NCBI RefSeq assembly: GCF_019396325.1
Contig: NZ_JAHKRO010000062.1
Span: 1 to 55,421, forward strand
DNA from: Nonomuraea ceibae
Lineage (GTDB): Bacteria > Actinomycetota > Actinomycetes > Streptosporangiales > Streptosporangiaceae
Length of the DNA: 55,421 nt
Direction of reading: 5' to 3'
Under the pieces are notes generated by a model. That model did no database searches and was not told the DNA's origin. It was given only the letters and a program-made list of their open reading frames with translations. Within the stretch, counting starts at the first letter, position 1. Each line of letters begins with the position of its first letter. The translations under genes and the position numbers were made by a program. Of this stretch, positions 1 through 9,126 are shown one piece after another.

Positions 1-127
1 CTACTTCACCGCCAACCAGATCCCCAACATCGTCTTCGAGGTGGTCGTCGGCGGCGCCCTGGCCGGGGCGGTCGTGCCGGTGCTCGCCGAACCCCCCGCC
101 ACGGGCGACCGCGAGCGGGCCGGGCGG
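1..127 (+). pseudogene. Truncated duplicate of an internal murJ segment
   Basis: Bases 1-127 match 9264-9390 inside the murJ-like gene with one difference: position 95 is C where the gene has G at 9358, turning an Ala codon into Pro. The copy keeps the murJ reading frame and encodes the residues around the PNIVFEVVVGGALAGA segment. At base 128 it diverges into GGGCCGGGC repeats, exactly where murJ itself contains GGGCCGGGCGG. It has no start codon or 5' part in the window. It is either the tail of a longer duplication lying to the left, or a mis-join at a contig edge; I cannot tell which from here. Confidence 0.8.
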
Positions 128-508
128 GCCGGGCGGGCCGGGCGGGCCGGGCGATGGAGCGAGTCGAGCGGATCGGGTGGACCCGGGCGGACCGGGCGAT
201 GGGGCGAGTCGAGCGGATCGGGTGGACCCGGGTGGACCGGGCGATGGGGGAGAGTCGGGCGGATGGGGCGGTCAGGCGGGGATGGGCCAGCCGGTCGGGC
301 AGTGGTAGTCGGTGGGGCCCGGGGGCGGTCTTGGGGCAGACGGGGCGATCGGGCATGGGGGAGGGCCGGGCTTCGGCAGCGTGGAGGTCGGGCACCGGGG
401 CGGTTCGGGGCTTCGGCAGCGTGGGGGTCGGGGGTGGGACATCGGGGCGGGAGTTGGGGCGCGGTTAGAGTCTCACGGGATGTGGGTGGGCTAGGGGAAT
501 GAGGCATT
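128..508. repeat. G-rich tandem-repeat region without a gene
   Basis: Bases 128-153 are a run of GGGCCGGGC-type units. From 154 a 45-bp unit (beginning ATGGAGCGAGTCGAGCGG) occurs at 154-198 and again, nearly identical, at 199-243, with a decayed third copy from 244. A second repeat with a 40-bp period carries CTTCGGCAGCGTGG at 371 and 411. The plus strand is strongly G-biased over C. Open frames cross the region, but their products are Gly/Arg/Ser low-complexity strings with no recognisable domain. I see no supported gene here. Confidence 0.75.
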
Positions 509-1480
509 GTGCTGATCGACGGCTATGACACCCTGCTGCTTGACCTTGACGGCGTTGTCTATCTGGGGCGGTACGCGGTGCCCGGGGCGCCGGAGGCGTT
601 GGAGCGGGCTCGGCGGCGCGGGGCGCGGCTGGCGTACGTGACGAACAACGCCTCGCGGACGCCCGCCGCCATCGCGACGCATCTGCGGGAGCTGGGGGTG
701 CCGGCCGAGGCGGTGGACGTCGTCACGTCGGCGCAGGCGGCGGCGCGGGTGGTGGCCGAGCGGGTGCCCGCCGGGTCGAACGTGCTCGTGGTGGGTGGGT
801 CGGGGCTGCGGCTGGCCATACGGGATCGGGGGCTGAGGCCGGTGACCACGGCGGCGTCGGAGCCTGCGGCGGTGGTGCAGGGGATCGCGCCCGGGCTGTC
901 GTACGAGCTGCTGTCGGAGGGGGCGCTGGCGGTGCGGCGGGGGGCGTTGTTCGTGGCGTCCAACGGGGACGCGACCATGCCGACCGGGCGGGGGGAGCAG
1001 CCGGGGAACGGGGCGATGGTACGGGTGATCGCGCATGCGACCGGGGTTGAGCCGGTCTATGCGGGTAAGCCTGATCCGCCGTTGCATCGGGAGTCGGTGA
1101 TCCGTACGGGGGCGCGGCGGCCGCTGGTCGTGGGGGACCGGCTCGACACCGACATCGAGGGCGCGGTGAACGCGGGCGTGGATGGGCTGCTGGTGCTGAC
1201 GGGGGTGGCAAGGCCGGTCGACCTGCTCACGGCAGCGCCGCGGCATCGGCCGACCTACGTGGGCGAGGACCTGGGGGCGTTGCTGGAGCCGTATCCGCCG
1301 GTGCGCGACGGGGAGTGCGGCGGGTGGCGGGCGCGATGGGCCGGAGGGGCGCTGCGGCTCGACGGTGGCGGGAGCCGGATCGACGGGCTGCGGGCGGCGT
1401 GCGACGCCGTGTGGGCGGCCGTCGGCGACGGCCGCGCCGAGGAGGATGCGGTCAAGGAGGCTCTCGACCGCATCGGCTGA
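509..1480 (+). CDS. HAD-IIA family phosphatase (NagD/PGP-like)
   Basis: A 323-residue cytosolic haloacid dehalogenase hydrolase. Motif I is LLDLDGVVYLG (about residues 9-19; Asp11 nucleophile and Asp13). The class IIA cap follows, including VTNNASRTP near 44, and motifs III/IV are represented by AGKPDPP and GDRLDTDIEGA, which bind Mg. Family members act on small phosphates such as p-nitrophenyl phosphate, phosphoglycolate or sugar phosphates; the substrate here cannot be read from sequence. It starts at GTG 509, behind weak purine-rich sequence (GGGGAATGAGG). It occupies the place of Rv1692 in the Rv1692-Rv1698 cluster of M. tuberculosis. It is convergent with the SCP2-like gene. Confidence 0.9.
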   Translation: MLIDGYDTLLLDLDGVVYLGRYAVPGAPEALERARRRGARLAYVTNNASRTPAAIATHLRELGVPAEAVDVVTSAQAAARVVAERVPAGSNVLVVGGSGLRLAIRDRGLRPVTTAASEPAAVVQGIAPGLSYELLSEGALAVRRGALFVASNGDATMPTGRGEQPGNGAMVRVIAHATGVEPVYAGKPDPPLHRESVIRTGARRPLVVGDRLDTDIEGAVNAGVDGLLVLTGVARPVDLLTAAPRHRPTYVGEDLGALLEPYPPVRDGECGGWRARWAGGALRLDGGGSRIDGLRAACDAVWAAVGDGRAEEDAVKEALDRIG

Positions 1481-1807
1481 CGCAGGGGCACACCAACCGC
1501 GGGCCCGCCAGGGCGGGTCAACCAGCGTGGGCGCTCTGAGCCGGCTCACCAGAGGGTGCTCAGAGCGGCCCACCAGGGCGGGACTCAGAGCGGGCCTACC
1601 AGGGCGGGCCTACCAGGGCGGGTGGGTCTGAGCGCGCGCGTCGGCGCAGGACCGGGTCGGCGCAGGCCGGGCCAGGTCCTGCAGGACGGGTCCTGCGGGG
1701 CGGGGCGAGGGCCAGGTCCTGCGGGACCTGCGGGTCTGGGCCGACGGGTCAGGTCCTGCGGGACAGGACCTGCGGGTCGAGGTGCGGGGCAAGTGGGGGT
1801 GGCGGGG
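1481..1807. repeat. Convergent intergenic region with ACCAGGGCGGG repeats and hairpins
   Basis: This gap between two converging genes holds no gene. ACCAGGGCGGG occurs at 1572, 1598 and 1612, with a related copy near 1505. The right half (1676-1772) repeats the core GGTCCTGC, mostly in inverted arrangement, making several hairpins that are listed separately. The two sub-regions look like expanded simple sequence rather than a mobile element, since there are no terminal repeats or transposase. Confidence 0.7.
1676..1772. terminator. Cluster of GGTCCTGC hairpins, likely bidirectional terminator
   Basis: GTCCTGCAGGAC at 1676-1687 is a perfect 12-bp palindrome. CAGGTCC (1713-1719) pairs with GGACCTG (1724-1730) across a 4-nt loop. 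CAGGTCCTG (1750-1758) pairs with CAGGACCTG (1764-1772) across a 5-nt loop, giving a 9-bp stem. No T-run follows, as is usual for GC-rich actinobacterial terminators. The position between converging genes fits transcript termination; that function is inferred. Confidence 0.55.
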
Positions 1808-2155
1808 TCAGAGGAGGCGGCGGAGGCGCAGGAGGTCGCCGAAGCTGGCGTCGATCTTGACGCGGCCGCCCAGCAGCGCGCGGGCCAGGTCGAGCTCCCC
1901 GTCGACCAGCGCGATGAGGTCGTCGGACACGATCGTCAGCTTGACCTCGGCCGGTTTGCCGTTCGCGGGCGGCTCCTCGGTGAACGGGTCGAGGCCGCCG
2001 TGGTGGAGCCGGCCGTGGAAGGTGACGTCGAGGTCGGACACCCGGCAGCTGACCGTGCGCTCGACCACGTGCTTGGCCCGGTCCTGCTCGTCGATCTCGT
2101 CGAACTGGGCGACGAGCTTGACCAGCGCCTCCCGGCACTCCTCGACGCTTGCCAT
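1808..2155 (-). CDS. SCP2 sterol-binding domain protein
   Basis: A 115-residue single-domain protein of the SCP2 fold, a small soluble lipid-binding domain. Family features include a polar helical N-terminus, the alternating strands VSCRVSDLDVTFHG and KLTIVSDDLIALVDGELD, and a final helix that closes the hydrophobic tunnel. The start at 2155 (ATG) is preceded by a clear GGAAGG ribosome binding site, so a longer in-frame reading up to 2245 is unlikely. The ligand is unknown; in actinomycetes such proteins are usually annotated only by fold. It is transcribed divergently from the tlyA block and towards the HAD gene. Confidence 0.75.
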   Translation of the reverse strand: MASVEECREALVKLVAQFDEIDEQDRAKHVVERTVSCRVSDLDVTFHGRLHHGGLDPFTEEPPANGKPAEVKLTIVSDDLIALVDGELDLARALLGGRVKIDASFGDLLRLRRLL

Positions 2156-2270
2156 GATCCGCCTTCCTTTCCTTGTCTTCAGGGTCCGTAGCGTTCCACA
2201 TCGGAGCACCCCGTATGACCCTCCAACGTGTGACACGCCCGCCAAGGTGCCGGGCGCTCGCCCGAGGCGT

Positions 2271-2276
2271 TACCGT
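2271..2276 (+). promoter_or_regulatory. -10 element for a leaderless start at 2283
   Basis: TACCGT lies six bases before ATG 2283 and there is no ribosome binding site, so transcription probably begins at or next to the start codon. This TANNNT-N6/7-start pattern recurs in the window. No good -35 hexamer is visible. Confidence 0.5.
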
Positions 2277-2282
2277 CGAGTC

Positions 2283-2437
2283 ATGAGTGAGCTGCCAGAG
2301 GCAACCGGCGACGAGCGGGTCGACGCGGTCCTCGCGGATCTGGGCCGCCTGGCCGGGCTGCCGGTGGGCGAGCACGTGGCGGTGTTCGAGGAGGCGTTCT
2401 CCGGGCTGGAGGCCGCCCTCGGCGCCGTGGAGGCGCG

Positions 2438-2441
<4 letters not shown>
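2283..2441 (+). CDS. Small conserved protein upstream of tlyA
   Basis: A 52-residue acidic, helical protein beginning MSELPEATGDERVD. It ends GAVEAR and its TGA overlaps the tlyA GTG in a GTGA junction, implying translational coupling. A small ORF at the same place, Rv1693, separates the phosphatase and tlyA genes in M. tuberculosis, which supports it being a real gene. No catalytic motif is visible and its function is unknown; a role linked to the ribosome methyltransferase is only a guess from context. Expression probably starts from the leaderless promoter just upstream. Confidence 0.75.
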
Positions 2442-3246
<805 letters not shown>

Positions 3247-3250
<4 letters not shown>

Positions 3251-4158
3251 GCCGGGCAGCGAGCCGGACCGTCCTGGTCACCGCGCACACCGGGCGGGAG
3301 GCCGCCGTGGAGAGCGCCAGGCTGGTCATCGGGCGGCTGGTGGCGGCCGGGCTGAGCGTCCGCGTGCTCGACGGCGAGGCCGCCGACATCGGCTGCGGCG
3401 GCGTCGACGTCGTGCCCGCCGAGCCGGGCGCGGCCAAGGACGCCGAGGTGATGATCGTGCTCGGCGGCGACGGGTCGCTGCTGCGCTCGGCCGAGCTGGC
3501 CAGGCCCGCCGGCACCCCGCTGCTCGGCGTCAACCTGGGCCACGTCGGCTTCCTGGCGGAGGCCGAGGTCGCCGACCTGGCCGCCGCCGTCGACAGCGTG
3601 GTCGCGGGCCGCTACGACGTCGAGGAGCGCATGACGATCGACGTGCTGGCCCGGCAGAACGGTCGCGTCATCGCCGACACGTGGGCGCTCAACGAGGTCA
3701 CCGTCGAGAAGCGGGAGCGGATGCTGGAGGTGGTCGCCGAGATCGACGGGCGGCCGCTGTCGCGCTGGGGCTGCGACGGCGTGATCTGCGCCACGCCGAC
3801 CGGCTCCACCGCCTACGCCTTCTCCGCCGGCGGCCCGGTGGTGTGGCCGGAGGTGGAGGCGCTGCTCATGGTGCCGATCAGCGCGCACGCCCTGTTCGCG
3901 CGCCCGCTGGTGGTCTCGCCGCGCTCGACGCTCGCCGTCGAGATCCTGCCCGACACACCCGTCGGGGTCCTGTGGTGCGACGGGCGCCGCCATTTCGACC
4001 TTCCCGCCGGCACCCGCGTGGAGGTGCGGCGCGGCAGCGAGCCGGTACGGCTGGCCCGGCTGCACGGTGTGGAGAGCACCGGGGCGCCGTTCACCGACAG
4101 GCTGGTCGCCAAGTTCGAACTACCCGTCCAGGGGTGGCGCGGAAGGGTGCGACCCTGA
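3247..4158 (+). CDS. nadK: NAD kinase
   Basis: A 303-residue cytosolic kinase that phosphorylates NAD to NADP with ATP or polyphosphate. The GGDGSLLR motif (near residue 76) holds the catalytic Asp, LNEVTVEK is the NE-motif strand, and TPTGSTAYAFSAGGP is the conserved substrate-binding loop. ATG 3247 overlaps the tlyA stop (ATGA), which fixes the start; a longer reading from 3166 would run inside tlyA. The gene order tlyA-nadK-recN is conserved across Actinobacteria (Rv1694-Rv1696). Also called ppnK. Confidence 0.95.
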
Positions 4159-4179
4159 GTGAATGGGGACGCGAACGCG

Positions 4180-4185
4180 TAGGAT
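4180..4185 (+). promoter_or_regulatory. Possible -10 element for recN
   Basis: TAGGAT sits in the 75-bp nadK-recN gap, about 50 bases before the recN GTG. This gap is the only non-overlapping junction in the block, so a separate recN promoter is plausible. Half of a LexA-like palindrome (CGAAC) lies at 4172, but its partner half is absent. Confidence 0.3.
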
Positions 4186-4233
4186 CGCATCCGCACGAGT
4201 GTTCGGAAAGCACGTAAGTGACGGGAGTGGGCA

Positions 4234-5943
4234 GTGCGACCAAGGGTCGAGGAGGTCCGCATCCAGGGGCTCGGCGTCATCGACGAGGCCGTGCTGGAGC
4301 TTTCGCCGGGCTTCAACGTGGTCACCGGCGAGACCGGCGCGGGCAAGACGATGGTCGTCACGGGTCTCGGGCTGCTGTTCGGCGGCCGGGCCGACCCCTC
4401 CCGGATCCGCCCCGGCGCCGACAAGGCCAGCGTCGAGGGCACGCTCGTCATCGACCCGGGCGGCCGGGTCGCCCAGCAGGTCGAGGACATCGGCGGCCAG
4501 GTCGACGACGGCGAGCTGATCATCTCCCGCACCGTCTCGGCCGAGGGCAGGTCGCGCGCCTGGCTCGGCGGCCGCACGGTGCCCGTCGGCACCCTGACCT
4601 ACCTGGCCGACGACCTGGTGGCGGTGCACGGTCAGATGGACCAGCAGCGGCTGCTGCAGCCCGCCAGGCAGCGCGCCGCGCTCGACCGCTATGCCGGCAA
4701 CGACCTGGTCAAGCCGCTGCGCGCGTACGCGCAGGCGTACAAGAGGCACAAGCAGGTGGCGGCGCTGCTGGAGGAGCTGACCACGCGCGCCCGGGAGCGG
4801 GCGCAGGAGGCCGACCTGCTCCGGTTCGGGCTGGAGGAGATCGAGAAGGTCGACCCGAAGGCCGGCGAGGACGCCGACCTGCGCGGCGAGGAGGAGCGGC
4901 TGTCGCACGCCGACGCGCTGCGCGGCGCGGCGACCACCGCGCACTCGGCGCTGCTCGGCGACCCGATGGAGGCCGCGGGCGGCGCGCGTGACGTGATCTC
5001 GCTGCTGGGCGAGGCGCGGGCGGCCGTCGACGCGGTGCGCGACTTCGACAGCCAGCTCGCCGGGATGGCCGACCGGCTGGCCGAGGCGGGCTACCTGATC
5101 TCCGACGTGGCCACCGACCTGGCCGCCTACGCCGAGTCGATCGAGGCCGACCCGGCCCGGCTGGCGGCCGTCCAGGAGCGGCGCTCCGCGCTGACCGGGC
5201 TGATCCGCAAGTACGGCGAGGACAGCGCCGGCGTGCTGGCCTGGGCGCAGCGCTCGGCCGCCCGGCTGGCCGAGCTGGAAGGCGACGACGAGCGCATCGG
5301 GGAGCTCACCCGCGAGCTGGAGGAGCTCACCGCGCGCCTCACCGACCTGGCCGCCGAGCTGACCAAGGTGCGCCAGGCCGCCGCCGAGCGGTTCGGCGCG
5401 GCCGTCACCGAGGAGCTGACCGCGCTGGCCATGCCGCACGCCCGGGTCGTCGTCCAGCTCTCCCGGGCCGCCGAGTTCGGCCCCGAGGGCGTCGACGAGG
5501 TCGAGCTGCGCATGGCCGCCCACCCGGCCGCGCCGCCGCTGCCGCTCAACAAGGGCGCCTCCGGCGGTGAGCTGAGCCGGGTCATGCTCGCCATCGAGGT
5601 GGTGTTCGCCGGCGCCGACCCGGTGCCGACGTTCGTCTTCGACGAGGTCGACGCGGGCGTGGGCGGCAAGGCCGCCGTCGAGATCGGCCGCCGCCTGGCC
5701 CGGCTGGCGCGCACCGCGCAGGTGATTGTGGTCACACATCTGCCCCAGGTCGCGGCCTTCGCCGACCAGCATCTGGTGGTCGAGAAGGCCAGCGACGGCA
5801 GTGTCGTGCGCAGCGGCGTGGTCACCCTCAACCACGAGGGCAGGGTGCGCGAGCTGTCGCGGATGCTCGCCGGACTGGAGGATTCCGAGCTGGGCAGGGC
5901 ACACGCGGAGGAGCTGCTGGGACTGGCCGCCGCCGACAGGTGA
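4234..5943 (+). CDS. recN: DNA repair protein RecN
   Basis: A 569-residue SMC-like ATPase acting in double-strand break repair. Walker A is GETGAGKT near residue 31. A long coiled-coil region rich in Glu/Arg/Ala occupies the middle (about 150-360). The signature LNKGASGGELSRVMLAIEVV and Walker B TFVFDEVDAGVGG lie near residues 435-475, followed by the VVTHLPQVAAFAD switch region. Length is typical. It starts at GTG 4234 behind GGGAGTGGGCA. It is known to be DNA-damage induced in many bacteria; no convincing SOS box is visible here. Confidence 0.95.
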   Translation: MRPRVEEVRIQGLGVIDEAVLELSPGFNVVTGETGAGKTMVVTGLGLLFGGRADPSRIRPGADKASVEGTLVIDPGGRVAQQVEDIGGQVDDGELIISRTVSAEGRSRAWLGGRTVPVGTLTYLADDLVAVHGQMDQQRLLQPARQRAALDRYAGNDLVKPLRAYAQAYKRHKQVAALLEELTTRARERAQEADLLRFGLEEIEKVDPKAGEDADLRGEEERLSHADALRGAATTAHSALLGDPMEAAGGARDVISLLGEARAAVDAVRDFDSQLAGMADRLAEAGYLISDVATDLAAYAESIEADPARLAAVQERRSALTGLIRKYGEDSAGVLAWAQRSAARLAELEGDDERIGELTRELEELTARLTDLAAELTKVRQAAAERFGAAVTEELTALAMPHARVVVQLSRAAEFGPEGVDEVELRMAAHPAAPPLPLNKGASGGELSRVMLAIEVVFAGADPVPTFVFDEVDAGVGGKAAVEIGRRLARLARTAQVIVVTHLPQVAAFADQHLVVEKASDGSVVRSGVVTLNHEGRVRELSRMLAGLEDSELGRAHAEELLGLAAADR

Positions 5944-6003
5944 TCCTGGGTGACATAGCGGACACGCCCCGCAGTGCGTGACCTCCCACGTGTTTCCCTC
6001 TGG

Positions 6004-6009
6004 CAGGAT
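6004..6009 (+). promoter_or_regulatory. Possible -10 element for steA
   Basis: CAGGAT lies eight bases before ATG 6018 with no ribosome binding site between them, suggesting a leaderless or near-leaderless steA transcript. The match to the actinobacterial TANNNT consensus is imperfect at the first base. Confidence 0.3.
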
Positions 6010-6017
6010 GGTCACTG

Positions 6018-7214
6018 ATGAAGGTTCCGGGGAACAAGATGCCGGGCCTCCGCGGAAGGAAGGTCAACGACCTTCCCGGTGTCACGGGTGTGGCGAGGAT
6101 CGACCGGCGGACCAAGAGGCTCACCAAGCGCCTCAAGCCAGGCGAGATCGCCATCATCGACCATGTCGACGTGGACCGGGTCAGCGCGGAGGCACTGGTG
6201 GCGTGCGAAGCCGCGGCCGTGGTCAACGTGGCCGCGGGCATCAGCGGGCGCTACCCCAACCTCGGACCGAAGATCATCCTTGAGGCCGGCATCCCGTTCG
6301 TCGACAACGCCAGCCACGAGCTGTTCGAGCGCGTCAAGGACGGCGACGTCGTCCGGCTGCACGAGGGCGTCATCCACCTCGACGACGAGGTCGTCGGCAA
6401 GGGCGACGAGCAGCACATGGAGGCCGTCGAGGCGGCCATGGCCGAGGCCCGCGCCGGGCTGGCCGTGCAGATCGAGGCGTTCGCCGTCAACACGATGGAG
6501 TACGTGCGCGGCGAGGGCAAGCTGCTCATCGAGGGCGTCGGCGTGCCCGAGATCCGCACCCCCATCGAGGGCAGGCACGCCCTCATCGTGGTGCGCGGCT
6601 ACCACTACAAGGAAGACATCGCCACCCTGCGCCCCTACCTGCGCGAATACCGCCCGGTGCTGATCGGCGTCGACGGCGGCGCCGACGCGCTGCTGGAGGC
6701 CGGCTACCTGCCCGACATCATCGTGGGCGACTTCGACTCCGTCTCGGCCAAGGCCCTCACCTGCGGCGCCGAGCTCGTCGTGCACGCCTACCGCGACGGC
6801 CGCGCGCCCGGCCTGGAACGGGTCCGCCAGCTCGGCCGCGACGCGGTGATCTTCCCGTCGACGGGCACCAGCGAGGACATCGCCATGCTCATGGCCGACG
6901 ACAAGGGCGCCTCGCTCATCGTCGCTGTCGGAACCCACGGCACGCTGGAGGAGTTCCTCGACAAGGGGCGCTCCGGCATGGCCAGCACCTTCCTCACCCG
7001 GTTGCGCGTCGGCAGCAAGCTCGTCGACGCCAAGGGCGTCAGCCGCCTCTACCGCAGCCGCATCTCCACCCCGCAGCTGCTGCTGCTGGCGATCACCGCG
7101 CTGATCACGATGGGTGTCGCCCTGTCGTTCTCCCCGCTCGGCCAGACCTGGCTGAACGGGCTGCAAGACTTCTGGAACGCGTTCATCTTCTGGTTGGTCG
7201 GGCTCTTCTCGTGA
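6018..7214 (+). CDS. steA: Cytokinetic-ring protein SteA
   Basis: A 398-residue membrane-anchored protein. The central part (about residues 190-330) has the thiamin-pyrophosphokinase-like fold motifs VLIGVDGGADALLEAG and IIVGDFDSVS. The C-terminus has two hydrophobic segments (about residues 352-372 and 380-397). SteA was defined in Corynebacterium as acting with SteB in cell separation and envelope integrity; the M. tuberculosis homologue is Rv1697. The start is ATG 6018. The GTG of steB overlaps its stop (GTGA). Whether it has any nucleotide-transferring activity is not known; the kinase resemblance is by fold. Confidence 0.88.
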   Translation: MKVPGNKMPGLRGRKVNDLPGVTGVARIDRRTKRLTKRLKPGEIAIIDHVDVDRVSAEALVACEAAAVVNVAAGISGRYPNLGPKIILEAGIPFVDNASHELFERVKDGDVVRLHEGVIHLDDEVVGKGDEQHMEAVEAAMAEARAGLAVQIEAFAVNTMEYVRGEGKLLIEGVGVPEIRTPIEGRHALIVVRGYHYKEDIATLRPYLREYRPVLIGVDGGADALLEAGYLPDIIVGDFDSVSAKALTCGAELVVHAYRDGRAPGLERVRQLGRDAVIFPSTGTSEDIAMLMADDKGASLIVAVGTHGTLEEFLDKGRSGMASTFLTRLRVGSKLVDAKGVSRLYRSRISTPQLLLLAITALITMGVALSFSPLGQTWLNGLQDFWNAFIFWLVGLFS

Positions 7215-8203
7215 TCGATTTCCGTTATCACCTCGTCTCCATCGTCGCCATCTTCCTGGCGCTGGCCGTGGGCATCGTCATGGGCACCACGCTGCTCCAG
7301 GACCCCGCGATCAGATCGGCCGAGGAGCTCACCCGCCAGCTCACCGCCGACAAGCAGGAGCAGCGCGGCCAGATCGACGACCTGCGCAGCCGGGAGCAGG
7401 CGGGCGACGCGTTCGTTACCACGCTCACGCCCAAGCTCGTCGCCGGTGAGCTCACCGGCGAGGAGGTGCTGCTCGTGGAGGCGCCCGGAGCGGGCGCGGC
7501 GCAGCGCGAGGCCACCCAGGAGGTGCTGACCGACGCGGGCGCGACCATCACCGGCAGGCTCTCGCTGACGGAGAAGTTCTTCGACCCCAAGAGCGGCGGC
7601 GTCCTCGACGGCCTGGCCGGGCAGCTCAAGCCGGCCGAGATGACCTTCCCCACGCCCGCCACCGCCTACGACAAGGCCGCCACCCTGCTGGCCGCCACCG
7701 TGACCACCACCGACCCGGCCGTCGCGGGCACCCCCAACGCGGCCACCGCCTCGGTGCTCGGCGGGCTGGAGACCGGCGGGTTCGTCAACCTCGACGGCGA
7801 CCCGGCCAAGCGGGCCACGCTCGTCGTCATGTTCGCCCCGGACGTCCCGTACGAGGGCGAGAACGCCGAGACGCAGGCCGCCGCGTTCGTGGCGCTGGCC
7901 TCCGGGCTCGACGCGGGCGGCCGCGGCCTGGTCGTGGCGGGCACCGTCCCCGCCACCGGGCCCGGCGGCGCGGTCACCGCCGTGCGCGACAGCACCGAGG
8001 TGGCCAAGCGCGTCTCCACCGTCGACAGCGCCGATATCCCGGCGGGCCGCGTCGTGATCGTCTACGCTCTGCGGGAGCAACTGGCCGGGGCCGCCGGGCA
8101 GTACGGCATCGGCACCGGGATCACCGCGTTCCAGCCGGTGGTGCCGAGCCCGGCGCCGACCACGCCCCAGCCGACCCCGTCGTCCTCCGACTCAGGGAGC
8201 TGA
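7211..8203 (+). CDS. steB: SteB / MctB-family membrane protein
   Basis: A 330-residue protein with an N-terminal membrane anchor (about residues 6-27, LVSIVAIFLALAVGIVMG), a short coiled coil (about 36-70), an extracytoplasmic globular domain and a Pro/Ser/Thr-rich tail. The opening MIDFRYHLVS is diagnostic of the family. M. tuberculosis Rv1698 was described as copper-transport protein MctB, while the corynebacterial homologue is SteB, the partner of SteA in cytokinesis. Coupling to steA by a GTGA overlap favours the division role here. No metal-binding cluster is obvious. Confidence 0.85.
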   Translation: MIDFRYHLVSIVAIFLALAVGIVMGTTLLQDPAIRSAEELTRQLTADKQEQRGQIDDLRSREQAGDAFVTTLTPKLVAGELTGEEVLLVEAPGAGAAQREATQEVLTDAGATITGRLSLTEKFFDPKSGGVLDGLAGQLKPAEMTFPTPATAYDKAATLLAATVTTTDPAVAGTPNAATASVLGGLETGGFVNLDGDPAKRATLVVMFAPDVPYEGENAETQAAAFVALASGLDAGGRGLVVAGTVPATGPGGAVTAVRDSTEVAKRVSTVDSADIPAGRVVIVYALREQLAGAAGQYGIGTGITAFQPVVPSPAPTTPQPTPSSSDSGS

Positions 8204-8204
8204 C

Positions 8205-9056
8205 ATGGCCCGCAGCCTGCTCTACGCCGTCGCCGGCGCCGCGATCGGCGCCGCCGCCGCCCGCGCCGCCTACACCGCGTTCACCCGGGCGCGCGGAGTC
8301 GACCCGGGCAGCCGCTGGACCCGTAAGAACCACCGGGGCGAGGCCGTCACGCTGCTCGAAGGGCCCGCGTTCGTGGCCGGGGCGGGAGCGGCCGCCGCGC
8401 TCGCGCCCGGCCTGCCGCCGCGGGTACGGGCGGCCGCGCTGCTCGCCGGGGCGGGCAGCGGCGCGCTCGGCGCCTACGACGACCTCTACGGCACCACCTC
8501 CTCCAAGGGCTTCAAGGGTCACCTGACCGCGCTGGCCCGCGGCGAGGTCACCAGCGGCGCCGTCAAGATCCTCGGCATCGGCGCGACCGGGCTCGGCGCC
8601 GCCGCGCTCGTCTCCCGCGGCCCGGCCGACACGCTCGTCAACGGCGCCGCCATCGCGGGCGCCGCCAACCTGGCCAACCTGTTCGACCTGCGGCCCGGCC
8701 GCGCCATCAAGGTCGGCCTGCTCACCGGCGGCCCTCTCCTGGTCAGCGCGGTCGCGGGCGGCTCACCGGCGACCGCCGCGCTGGCCGCCGTGCCGCTGGG
8801 CGCCGCCGCCGCGCTGCTGCCCGACGACCTCGGAGAGCGCGCCATGCTCGGCGACGCCGGGGCCAACGCGCTCGGCGCGCTGCTCGGCCTGGCCGCCGTC
8901 ACCCGGCTCGGCCGCCCCGGCAGGCTCGCCCTGCTCGGCACCGTCGCCGCGCTCACCGCCGCCTCCGAGAAGATCAGCTTCACCAAGGTCATCGCGGGCA
9001 ACCCGGTGCTCAACCGGCTCGACCTGCTCGGCCGCCGCCCCGCCGACGCCGTCTGA
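8205..9056 (+). CDS. WecA/MraY-like polytopic membrane protein
   Basis: A 283-residue protein made almost entirely of Ala/Leu/Gly-rich membrane segments. It carries the landmarks of the MraY/WecA phospho-glycosyltransferase family in order: NHRGEAV near residue 44, AYDDLYG (aspartate pair) near 90, NLANLFDLRPGR (the N-x-x-N-x-x-D motif) near 155, and MLGDAGANALGALLG near 215. Canonical MraY is longer (about 360 residues) and usually reads DGxDGL after the NxxNxxD motif, so this is a short or divergent member. It could transfer a phospho-sugar to a lipid carrier or be inactive. It starts one base after the steB stop and precedes a MurJ-like flippase, which suggests lipid-linked precursor work. 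Confidence 0.65.
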   Translation: MARSLLYAVAGAAIGAAAARAAYTAFTRARGVDPGSRWTRKNHRGEAVTLLEGPAFVAGAGAAAALAPGLPPRVRAAALLAGAGSGALGAYDDLYGTTSSKGFKGHLTALARGEVTSGAVKILGIGATGLGAAALVSRGPADTLVNGAAIAGAANLANLFDLRPGRAIKVGLLTGGPLLVSAVAGGSPATAALAAVPLGAAAALLPDDLGERAMLGDAGANALGALLGLAAVTRLGRPGRLALLGTVAALTAASEKISFTKVIAGNPVLNRLDLLGRRPADAV

Positions 9057-9126
9057 GAGACCGCGTGACGCGCCTGTCCGTACGGCCTGCCATGATGTCC
9101 GGAATGACCGGAGAGGCGGGCAGGGC

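Noticed and set aside
1..508. Coding gene in the left-edge open frames
   Set aside because: The frames are a murJ fragment followed by Gly/Arg/Ser tandem repeats with no start context or domain.
4172..4203. LexA/SOS box ahead of recN
   Set aside because: CGAAC at 4172 and GTTCG near 4199 are too far apart for the GAAC-N4-GTTC palindrome.
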